Of a DNA stretch of 64,000 bases, positions 48,839-55,872 are shown piece by piece. The translations under genes were made by a program, and so were the position numbers. The notes under the pieces are model-generated. The model was given only the letters and a program-made list of their open reading frames with translations, was not told where the DNA came from and made no database searches. Numbering within the stretch: the stretch's first letter is position 1; every line of letters begins with the position of its first letter. This DNA is from a virus: IMG/VR virus record IMGVR_UViG_3300021136_000003, positions 1-64,000 of that record, one strand, 5' to 3'.

Positions 48839-49564
48839 ATGACTATTTATTATCTCTATGTTAAGACCCATAAAATAACAGGTCTTAAATATCTCGGCTA
48901 CACAGGAAAAGCAGACCCATATAAATACCTCGGTTCCGGTGAGTATTGGAAAACACATCTCAAAAAACATGGAAAAGAAATCACGACGGAAATATTACAT
49001 GAATGCCAATCTAAAACAGAAATCAAAGATCGCGGGTTGTATTACAGCGAATTATGGAATGTAGTGGATGCCTGTGATGTCCTGGGCAAAAAGACTTGGG
49101 CCAACCTAAAACCTGAAGCCGGGGAAGGTGGTGATTGTGGTCCTAAAGGACGAGCGGAAATTTCACGCAAAGGTAAAGGACGGACACATTCTGATCTAAC
49201 TAAGCGTAAAATGAGCTATTCACATACTGGTACCATAATGTCTGGCATTACCAAGGAAAAGATAGGACTTAAAAACGCCGGCAAGAAACACACGGATGCC
49301 TTCTGTGATTTACATCGAGGGCCCAATAACAAGTTTTTTGGTACAGGCCCGTTTAACGGAAAAACTCACTCCATCGAGACTAAGGAGAAGATTAGTGCCA
49401 AAAATACAGGGAGAAAGCACACCGAGGAGGCCCGTCTAAACATAAGCAAAAAGATGGCCGGAATAAAAATGGCTGAAGTGACTTGTCCCCATTGCTCCAA
49501 AGTAGGAGCAGGAGGGGCAATGAAACAATGGCACTTTGATAAGTGTAAGTTTAACCGAAGGTGA
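48839..49564 (+). CDS. GIY-YIG homing endonuclease with NUMOD3-like repeats
   Basis: A 241-residue protein. IYYLYVKTHKITGLKYLGYT is the GIY-YIG pair, KYLGSGEYWKTHLKKHG follows. There are three NUMOD3-like repeats (SDLTKRKMSYSH, SIETKEKISAKN, TEEARLNISKKM). It ends in CPHCSK...HFDKC. It lies between the clamp and the polymerase C-terminal gene and shares its leader and C-terminus with three other homing genes. The stop region overlaps the polymerase gene by 14 nt. Confidence 0.87.
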   Translation: MTIYYLYVKTHKITGLKYLGYTGKADPYKYLGSGEYWKTHLKKHGKEITTEILHECQSKTEIKDRGLYYSELWNVVDACDVLGKKTWANLKPEAGEGGDCGPKGRAEISRKGKGRTHSDLTKRKMSYSHTGTIMSGITKEKIGLKNAGKKHTDAFCDLHRGPNNKFFGTGPFNGKTHSIETKEKISAKNTGRKHTEEARLNISKKMAGIKMAEVTCPHCSKVGAGGAMKQWHFDKCKFNRR

Positions 49565-50798
49565 ATAGAGAATCAACTGTAGAGTTGGTGTCTGTATTGG
49601 AACGTAAGTCCCAGTTCATAACACCGAGTAAGTTGTCGATCTTTTCATCAACTAACGTCTTTTCCATTAATAGATTGTCGAACGGAAGTTCTTTGAACCA
49701 TTCTGGCAATCTCATTTCATCAACTGGGTATGCAATGCTGGTGTAACCCAATGGGTTGTTTTTCAGCTTACATACCACAATCTTCATGCCATCCATGATC
49801 TTCATTGAGTAGTTGTCGTTATGGACTCGACGCAGCCAGTTCCAGTTGATAGCAGCCCGAACGTGACCAGGCATGTTTGCCCTGCCTGTTCGACTTTTCT
49901 CTTCCGCTTCACCATACATCGTCAGCTTGTTAACTGACTTAGGCGAACCCTTTGTCCATCCGTCTTGGTTGCCCAATTCAGTTTTGAACGTCTTGATAAC
50001 CTCAATGATATCCTGACGATCTTTACCATCAAGGACCATCTCCAACACTCGCATCAGGAACTCTTGAACATACTTAGGTGTGTCAGCGCGTTTCAGATCA
50101 AGACCCATAGCCTTGATTTGACCAATGCCGAATCTGACACCGTTCTTCTTAGCCTTGTCCATGTCATACTGATCCAGACGCTTGCCTTCTTTGTCGTAGA
50201 TGTTCAGAGCATACCGCTTCTTAGTGATAAACAACGACCGATCAGCAACCAGTTCTCGACCTGCTTTGATGATTTCGCCGTTCTTGCGTGGAGCATGAAA
50301 CGACTTCTCCATAAAGCCAGCGAACCCGTCATTGATCTGATCAGCGATATTGTCGTACAACTGAATAGCAACGTCTTTGCTCCAAGTCATTGTGCTAGCA
50401 GCAACTTCATCCTTCATCAGAGGCCATGCAGAGAAATAACAAGAGTCAGTGTCACCGTATACGATTGCTTGCCCGGTGTAGTCATACTCTCCGGTGACGA
50501 TTTCATTGATGTGTGCGCTCATGTGCTTCACAATCTGCCTGCCTGATAGAGTAACCGATTGACCGATACGCTTATCGTAGAAACGACAGTGTTCATTCAA
50601 CAGGGCACCGTAAGCTGAGTTCAACAAAATCTTTCTGACCAGTTGTCGCTTGTCCCAATAATCTGTAAATTCCTTTATTTTCTCCTGTGAAGCGACTATC
50701 TTCCCATTTTTAATCACAAGGTTATGCAACTTCATATATTGTCGCAATTCCGATACATTTCTGGTTTTTACCAAGTGTTTAATATGTTCTACATCCAT
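49551..50798 (-). CDS. 43: DNA polymerase gp43, C-terminal part
   Basis: A 415-residue fragment of a family B polymerase. KILLNSAYGALLNEH (about 56-70) is motif B with K56, N60, Y63 and G64. YGDTDSCYFS (about 112-121) is motif C with the two catalytic aspartates. The C-terminus ends SLFTFG, like the clamp-binding tail SLDFLFG of T4 gp43. It has no exonuclease domain or motif A; these are encoded at 51526-53217. The start MDVEHIKH has no good ribosome site. Confidence 0.9.
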   Translation of the reverse strand: MDVEHIKHLVKTRNVSELRQYMKLHNLVIKNGKIVASQEKIKEFTDYWDKRQLVRKILLNSAYGALLNEHCRFYDKRIGQSVTLSGRQIVKHMSAHINEIVTGEYDYTGQAIVYGDTDSCYFSAWPLMKDEVAASTMTWSKDVAIQLYDNIADQINDGFAGFMEKSFHAPRKNGEIIKAGRELVADRSLFITKKRYALNIYDKEGKRLDQYDMDKAKKNGVRFGIGQIKAMGLDLKRADTPKYVQEFLMRVLEMVLDGKDRQDIIEVIKTFKTELGNQDGWTKGSPKSVNKLTMYGEAEEKSRTGRANMPGHVRAAINWNWLRRVHNDNYSMKIMDGMKIVVCKLKNNPLGYTSIAYPVDEMRLPEWFKELPFDNLLMEKTLVDEKIDNLLGVMNWDLRSNTDTNSTVDSLFTFG

Positions 50799-50821
50799 TT
50801 TTGCATAATCTTTCTGTCAAT

Positions 50822-50829
50822 GATAAATA
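50822..50829 (+). promoter_or_regulatory. T4-type late promoter motif for homing gene
   Basis: GATAAATA on the plus strand, then TATTTATAGGAG and the ATG at 50848. Confidence 0.6.
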
Positions 50830-50847
50830 GTATTTATAGGAGATAAT

Positions 50848-51546
50848 ATGGGGTTAAATAAAAAATACAATGAAAGCACTTACTCTGCTGCCGTAAAAAA
50901 ACTCGGTTACACCGCGTTGGAACCTTATAATGGTATCACCTTTAAAATAAATCATATGTGTCATACCTGTAACAATATTTGGAATACGCAACCCAGGCAA
51001 GTCTTGAATGGAATAGGTTGTCGTCATTGTTTCCAGTTGAGAGTTCGCAAACCGATTGACTTGGTAAAGACGAGTTTATTGCCCGGTCAATGGGAAATAG
51101 TTGACGATAACGAATACAAAAACTCATATTTACCGCTGCATTTTAAACACCATTGTGGTCATATAGTAAAGTCTTCCCTCGAGGTAATATTACGCACTGA
51201 CGAACACCGCAAACGTTGTCCGGTTTGCACCCCACATAAAATAAGAGAAGGAACGTGGTCAAAACCAGTCGAACATGATGGCCGTAAATATTCATCAACC
51301 TTGGAGGCAACGTGCTGTGAATATCTTATTGGTAAGTTTGGATTATCGGATATCATATTACAAAAAGAATATTCGGTTGATGATAGAAGAACAGCGGATG
51401 CATATATTAAAAGTTTGGATACTTATGTAGAAGTTAGCAGTATAGGAAAAGAATGGTATTTAGAAAGGATTTACAGAAAACGGGATCTTGTAAAAAACTT
51501 CATCTTCGTGTCATCCCTTTCTCAACTACGGACTATGATTAAGTAA
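50848..51546 (+). CDS. putative homing endonuclease, VSR/PD-(D/E)xK-like
   Basis: A 232-residue protein. The N-terminal half has zinc-knuckle pairs (CHTCNNIW...GCRHC and CGH...CPVC). The C-terminal third has EYSVDDRRTADAYIKSLDTYVEVSS. Its D...E-V-S pattern resembles the core of very-short-patch-repair/PD-(D/E)xK nucleases, where Lys is replaced by Ser. AGGAG lies upstream. The gene occupies the interval that splits the DNA polymerase and lies on the opposite strand. The end overlaps the N-terminal polymerase gene by 21 nt. Confidence 0.7.
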   Translation: MGLNKKYNESTYSAAVKKLGYTALEPYNGITFKINHMCHTCNNIWNTQPRQVLNGIGCRHCFQLRVRKPIDLVKTSLLPGQWEIVDDNEYKNSYLPLHFKHHCGHIVKSSLEVILRTDEHRKRCPVCTPHKIREGTWSKPVEHDGRKYSSTLEATCCEYLIGKFGLSDIILQKEYSVDDRRTADAYIKSLDTYVEVSSIGKEWYLERIYRKRDLVKNFIFVSSLSQLRTMIK

Positions 51547-53217
51547 AGCTACCATTTCATCGTCTACATCTATCCCCGCGGCAAGTTCAGAACAGAGTTT
51601 CATTTTCCGTTGTTGAGCCTTACGATCACTGTACCACTTACCAAGTAGTCCCGGGATGATACCTTGATTAGCATACGAGAAGATCGTGCCGTTCGCACTG
51701 ATCATCCATGGATTGTGACTGTCAAAGATCATCTTCCAGATTTCAGCAGCACTTTTCTCCTCAGTGCGTCCATCTTCGTAGTCAATCGTCAGCAGAGTGC
51801 CGCGTTCTTGGTTCATGATCGAGGTGTATTCTAACGACCCGAACAAACCTTCCCAGAGGACACTTCCCGTCACATCATCGTCGCCATCTTTGTGGCGTTT
51901 CTTCTCACGTGCCAGTCTCATGCCCTTTTCGTGCATGAACTGATCTGTCAGTGTTTGTCTGACCTGAGCAATGATGGTTTCTGGCGCCATGTTAAGCGCC
52001 CGGATCGTTGAGGGATAGAGCGAGTTAATGTCAACTGCTCCGACCCATTCGTGAATTCCCTTTTTGGGAGTAGCAACATAGGCACCTGCCGCTTGTTGTT
52101 GGATATCATCATTTTCAACCCTTCGTTTTTTATCAGGAACTACCAGACCATGATCATGAGCTTCGTTCATGATCGCCATTTCAACCATTGCCACTGTACC
52201 CATGACAACCGGAATCAACACGGTGTTTTCGTGTGCCAGTTGATTTGCCAGTTCAAGAAAGTGAACTTTAGCATGGATCTTATATACCAACTTCGTATCT
52301 TGTCTGTTGTATTCAATGAACTTTTTGAAGTCTTTGTTATACAACTGATCCAGAGTACCCTCGTATGAAGTCTTGTTTTCGTGAACTTCTAACTCGCCAA
52401 TAGCATCTAGTTTGTAGCTGTGGCGACTCTCGTAGTTGTACTTTTTGTAGAGTTGAAGATAGTCAAGATGAATACGACCGATCAAGTCGTAAGTTGTTTC
52501 TTCTTTGCCGAAGCGTTCGTATGTGCGAGCCTTAGGTAGCTGACCTAGTAAACAGAACTTTCGTGTGTCGTTCTTGCTCATAACTCGGGTGACACGATTA
52601 ACCATGTAGGGTATGTCGTATCCTTCAGAGTTCCAACCAGTTAACACATCGGCATCGTCAATCAACTGAAAGAACACATCGAACATGTCCTTCTCACTGG
52701 TGAACAGCATGGTGTCCTCGAACGAATCGCAGATTTCTTGTGCTGTCTCCGGCGTCATGTGCTTAGGAGCAATGACAAGAGTGACAAGACGATCAAGCCA
52801 GTCAAGATACATTGAGATAGCAGTGATCTTGTTCATCGCTTCTGATGCAGGGGAGAAGCCTTTGTCAGGATCGAAGTCAGTTTCAATGTCGAAGAAGCAA
52901 GTGTGAAGTTTGGGAGCATCAATGTTGCGATAGTTCTCACTAAGGCATCTGCCCACAACGCCAATATCACTCTCAAACATTTTCTTGCCGGAGTTTATTC
53001 GTCGTTCTTTTTCAAACTCTGTTCGCTTTCGGCAGGAGAATCGACTGACCGGGAGTGCGGTGCCCGCACTCAGCCCGCGATACTTGCCTTTGGGATCCGC
53101 GTAGTAAAATGTATAGTTTGCCTGATACTCTTTATACTGACGCTTACCGTCCTTGTCCCGTTCTACAACAACGATCTGCTCAGAGTCTTTATTGTGGATT
53201 GCGTCAACAAATGACAT
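51526..53217 (-). CDS. 43: DNA polymerase gp43, N-terminal part
   Basis: A 563-residue fragment of a T4-type polymerase. FFDIETDFD (about 108-116) is exonuclease motif I, GWNSEGYDIPYM is Exo II and YNRQDTKL is Exo III. DINSLYPS is polymerase motif A. The chain stops after the helix KWYSDRKAQQRKMKL (fingers) and LLNHSP. Motifs B and C are on the downstream gene. Together the two parts give about 978 residues versus 898 in T4 gp43. They must associate in trans or be spliced. Confidence 0.92.
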   Translation of the reverse strand: MSFVDAIHNKDSEQIVVVERDKDGKRQYKEYQANYTFYYADPKGKYRGLSAGTALPVSRFSCRKRTEFEKERRINSGKKMFESDIGVVGRCLSENYRNIDAPKLHTCFFDIETDFDPDKGFSPASEAMNKITAISMYLDWLDRLVTLVIAPKHMTPETAQEICDSFEDTMLFTSEKDMFDVFFQLIDDADVLTGWNSEGYDIPYMVNRVTRVMSKNDTRKFCLLGQLPKARTYERFGKEETTYDLIGRIHLDYLQLYKKYNYESRHSYKLDAIGELEVHENKTSYEGTLDQLYNKDFKKFIEYNRQDTKLVYKIHAKVHFLELANQLAHENTVLIPVVMGTVAMVEMAIMNEAHDHGLVVPDKKRRVENDDIQQQAAGAYVATPKKGIHEWVGAVDINSLYPSTIRALNMAPETIIAQVRQTLTDQFMHEKGMRLAREKKRHKDGDDDVTGSVLWEGLFGSLEYTSIMNQERGTLLTIDYEDGRTEEKSAAEIWKMIFDSHNPWMISANGTIFSYANQGIIPGLLGKWYSDRKAQQRKMKLCSELAAGIDVDDEMVALLNHSP

Positions 53218-53474
53218 TAGAGAGTTTTCCCGACTGCTTCCAGTACGGTATTTAGCGCGTCATGGTCAACATTAGTCTGACCAAGTGAGGCTTTATGAGC
53301 GATTTTCATTGCCCGTTTTAATATACTGGGTTTGATTTCTAACTCCTCACCTACTGCTTTGATAGTATCAGTTAATCCCCCGCTGAGAGTTTCGATTTCG
53401 GTCATGACCGGAAGACACTCGTTAAAGAGCGCGTTTAACTTTAATTTTTGGTCGCCACTAAAAATTGTATCCAT
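53217..53474 (-). CDS. DsbA-like double-stranded DNA-binding protein
   Basis: An 85-residue helical protein (MDTIFSGDQKLKLNALF). The C-terminal half (IKAVGEELEIKPSILKRAMK, followed by IAHKASLG) resembles T4 DsbA (89 residues), which binds late promoters. It overlaps the polymerase start by 1 nt. I chose 53474 because AAAGGAA lies before it. Alternative: unrelated helical protein. Confidence 0.55.
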   Translation of the reverse strand: MDTIFSGDQKLKLNALFNECLPVMTEIETLSGGLTDTIKAVGEELEIKPSILKRAMKIAHKASLGQTNVDHDALNTVLEAVGKTL

Positions 53475-53495
53475 GATAAATTCCTTTAAAGATTC

Positions 53496-53524
53496 ATTAT
53501 ATAACGAATAAATCATAAAAGCAA
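53496..53524 (-). promoter_or_regulatory. sigma70-like promoter of the polymerase operon
   Basis: TTGCTT (53519-53524), 17-nt spacer, TATAAT (53496-53501) on the minus strand, before the DsbA-like gene. Confidence 0.6.
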
Positions 53525-53533
53525 GTAGTTTGG

Positions 53534-53541
53534 TATAAATA
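53534..53541 (+). promoter_or_regulatory. T4-type late promoter, exact TATAAATA
   Basis: TATAAATA on the plus strand, the exact T4 late consensus, 6 nt before the leader hairpin of the homing gene at 53604. Confidence 0.7.
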
Positions 53542-53547
53542 GATAGT

Positions 53548-53577
53548 GCGGTTCGCTGGTGATCAGACCCTAACCGC
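53548..53577 (+). promoter_or_regulatory. leader hairpin of homing gene (copy C)
   Basis: GCGGTT (53548-53553) pairs with AACCGC (53572-53577), flanked by UAG/CUA after one U-U mismatch. The stem sequence is unlike copies A and B, but pairing is kept. TTGAGGAGCAATCAGC and the ATG follow. Confidence 0.65.
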
Positions 53578-53603
53578 TCTAACGCTTTTGAGGAGCAATC
53601 AGC

Positions 53604-54251
53604 ATGACTATTTATTCATACAAAAATCCACCCGATGGATTTTATACATACGCATATTTGCGTGATGATAACACCCCGTATTACATTGGTAAGGGACAGG
53701 ACAAGCGAGCATGGAAACACGCAAAAACGGAAGTATTCAGAACACCCAAAGATCATTCCAGAATAATTATTTTAGAGGCCAACTTATCAGAGGTCGGCGC
53801 GCTTGCTTTAGAAAGATTTTATATTCGTTGGTACGGTCGCAAAAATGAAAACACCGGTATACTTCGCAATAAAACAGCGGGCGGTGAGGGAATTTCTGGT
53901 TTTAAACATTCCCAAGACACTAAGGATAAGATCAGAGAAAAACGCCTCGGCTCCATTCCATCATCAGAGGCGCGTCTTAAACAAAGTCGGGCATTGAAGG
54001 GTGTAAAGAGGGGACCACATTCCTTGGAACGCAGAGCGGCTATTAGCAAAAGTAGAAAGGGATATACATATTCTACAGATCGTAATGCTAAGGTAGCTGC
54101 CGCCCATACAGGAAAGAAGCGAGTTGAGCATGGAATAAATATGACCGGGGCTAATAATCCGTCATTTGGTAAACACTGGTTTAATAACGGGGAAGTTTCT
54201 ATTTTAACCTTTGATTGCCCCGAGGGGTTTGCACCTGGAATGCTGAGATAA
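53604..54251 (+). CDS. GIY-YIG homing endonuclease with NUMOD3-like repeats
   Basis: A 215-residue protein. FYTYAYLRDDNTPYYIGKGQ is the GIY-YIG pair. SQDTKDKIREKRLGS and SLERRAAISKSR are NUMOD3-like repeats, and the end (GKHWFNNGEVS) differs from the zinc-finger type. It lies between the DsbA-like gene and the tagged-protein cassette on the opposite strand. Confidence 0.87.
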   Translation: MTIYSYKNPPDGFYTYAYLRDDNTPYYIGKGQDKRAWKHAKTEVFRTPKDHSRIIILEANLSEVGALALERFYIRWYGRKNENTGILRNKTAGGEGISGFKHSQDTKDKIREKRLGSIPSSEARLKQSRALKGVKRGPHSLERRAAISKSRKGYTYSTDRNAKVAAAHTGKKRVEHGINMTGANNPSFGKHWFNNGEVSILTFDCPEGFAPGMLR

Positions 54252-54253
54252 CT

Positions 54254-54331
54254 TTATTTTAGCTTAGGTTTACCGAATACAGTTTCGCGGATAGTCTGTC
54301 CGGTCTGTAGTTTGCGCTCGTATAATCTCAT
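54254..54331 (-). CDS. 25-residue reading frame, possibly truncated gene
   Basis: A short frame (MRLYERKLQTGQTIRETVFG) whose ATG overlaps the stop of the upstream gene (ATGA). It ends 2 nt after the homing gene. It may be the start of a gene truncated when that element inserted, or a real micro-protein. Confidence 0.35.
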   Translation of the reverse strand: MRLYERKLQTGQTIRETVFGKPKLK

Positions 54332-55179
54332 TTTCCTGTCCAGACGGCGTATAGTCCGGAGTTATATTCACCACTATATACAGTGCTTAACTTAGTTTTT
54401 ACAGCGGCTTCTAATTCTTTCCCGGTGTCATTGGGCTGCACATCAAATGCAAAGTATAAGGAACCATACCCGCCCTTACCAATATACTGTCCGCCTAATT
54501 GTCCCATGATGATGTCAATCGTCTGATCAGCCTTTTTATTACGTTTTTCATCATACTGTTTATCGCCTCTCCGGGCGTAGGGATCTATTTTTATGGTAGT
54601 TAAATTATCATCATGGACAGACACATACCCTTTCATATCCACGCCCGGGATTCCTGATATGCTAACCCAGTTCTTGCGGCCGCCAGGTGTTTGACTTGTC
54701 CCGGCTAGTAATGGTAACTTCAATATAGTCAGCACAATGCCGTATAATGCTTTGGCCAGACCTATGCCACGATAGTCCTCGTCAACTGTGATTGTTCCAA
54801 CTTTAACAGCATTCTTCAGGGGAAAAGATTTTGCCTTATCCACAGTAAGTTCACCGATTAATTGACCCGGTGCTTTTAGTTTTTGTTGTTCTCGTTCCCA
54901 GTCGCGTACTCTACCATGGAATCGACGGCGTTGAATAACTGGCTTTGATTCTGCACCTCTTCGTTTAGCCTGAATAAAGTCTTCTCCGTTCGGATCCCAA
55001 ATTCTAATAGCGGTGCTTCCCCAGTTACCACTCCCTATACTGTACAAAAGACCGCTGCCACCTGGTAAGGCAGATACTTTCTTGCCGGAGTCTGTGCCAC
55101 CTAAATAGCCCTTACCACCTTCGTAATCGTCAGGTCGTAGTCGTTCAATCCCCTCATTGATAAATTCATTTGCTCTCAT
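54328..55179 (-). CDS. tagged GNAT-like acetyltransferase, candidate head-packaged protein
   Basis: A 283-residue protein. The N-terminus MRANEFINEG fits the pattern of T4 capsid-targeting peptides, with a predicted cut after INE. Residues about 150-190 (VGTITVDEDYRGIGLAKALY) form a GNAT acetyl-CoA loop. The rest is basic, with a Gly-rich section (GGQYIGKGGYGSLYFA). It overlaps the metallopeptidase gene upstream by 4 nt and has a CCGGAG ribosome site. The acceptor is unknown. Confidence 0.7.
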   Translation of the reverse strand: MRANEFINEGIERLRPDDYEGGKGYLGGTDSGKKVSALPGGSGLLYSIGSGNWGSTAIRIWDPNGEDFIQAKRRGAESKPVIQRRRFHGRVRDWEREQQKLKAPGQLIGELTVDKAKSFPLKNAVKVGTITVDEDYRGIGLAKALYGIVLTILKLPLLAGTSQTPGGRKNWVSISGIPGVDMKGYVSVHDDNLTTIKIDPYARRGDKQYDEKRNKKADQTIDIIMGQLGGQYIGKGGYGSLYFAFDVQPNDTGKELEAAVKTKLSTVYSGEYNSGLYAVWTGK

Positions 55180-55751
55180 TGGAATATCTCCGGATGTTCC
55201 TTGCCGTATATCTTGATATACTTTCCGGCCATGGCATCAGCCAGTACTTCGATGGGGCTGCCGGGATAACTGTCGCCGTCTTTGACCATGCCCATCTGAT
55301 ATTGTCTGGTATGGGTGAGTTCGTGGAAAACAGTACGGAGAATGTCAATAAGGTTTCTGTTCCCGACATAAATCCAGATCGTGTTGGCAGCAGGAGTGTT
55401 CAATCCAGTGTGGTGACCTTCTCTGGCTGCGTCTGAGTCTTTGCTTAGAGTGATCTTGGGATATGGTTGTTGAATATGCAGCACTTCTATAGCCCACTTG
55501 ATGAAGTCTCTGGTTTGTTCGTCTGAATTATCATCACCTTCTTCGTGTAGTTTGTCTTTGATCAGATCATGTGGCGACTTAAGGTGCTTTCGTTTGAACA
55601 TATCATGTAGTGCATCGTCTGTAAGATTATGTCTACGGGCAATTTTGTGCATAAGATTGTCAAGGGCACTGTGACCGTGAGTAAGGTGGCTTGGTAGTTG
55701 ACGCTCTAGGTCATTTAAAGCTGATTCTGTGATAAATTGATTGGCGCGCAT
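55176..55751 (-). CDS. tagged zinc metallopeptidase-like protein, candidate head-packaged protein
   Basis: A 191-residue protein. The tag is MRANQFITES. FHELTHTRQYQ contains HExxH, and about 20 residues later GSPIEVLADAMAG provides the glutamate ligand, as in gluzincin-type peptidases. A long His-rich helical stretch separates tag and catalytic part. The start lies 4 nt after a CATAAATA late motif. It is probably a protease delivered with or acting on the head. Confidence 0.72.
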   Translation of the reverse strand: MRANQFITESALNDLERQLPSHLTHGHSALDNLMHKIARRHNLTDDALHDMFKRKHLKSPHDLIKDKLHEEGDDNSDEQTRDFIKWAIEVLHIQQPYPKITLSKDSDAAREGHHTGLNTPAANTIWIYVGNRNLIDILRTVFHELTHTRQYQMGMVKDGDSYPGSPIEVLADAMAGKYIKIYGKEHPEIFQ

Positions 55752-55755
55752 AGTG

Positions 55756-55763
55756 TATTTATG
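55756..55763 (-). promoter_or_regulatory. late promoter motif (CATAAATA) near a start codon
   Basis: CATAAATA on the minus strand, then CACT and the ATG at 55751. It is a one-base variant of the GATAAATA box. Confidence 0.45.
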
Positions 55764-55872
55764 CTAGGGAGAATAAAGTGTCGCTCTTTAAATAAACCCG
55801 GGCACGACTCCATTGTTATTAGGGTGAGCGACGACCCCACACACGCAACTAAGTTGCGGTCCTAAGGTGTGT
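55764..55872. other. non-coding interval with inverted repeats
   Basis: No reading frame is evident. CGCAAC-TAA-GTTGCG (plus strand, about 55845-55859) is a perfect 6-bp hairpin. It is enclosed by ACACAC and GTGTGT on its two sides, giving a nested stem. The element lies directly after the stop of the 521-residue gene and could be a terminator-like or processed RNA structure. Confidence 0.45.

Noticed and set aside
50799-51525. Group I or II intron, or intein, within the DNA polymerase
   Set aside because: The inserted gene is on the opposite strand and the flanking polymerase frames have their own stop and start. I see no splice-site or intein motifs (N-terminal Cys/Ser block, C-terminal HN). 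A split gene is the simpler reading, though RNA evidence could change this.
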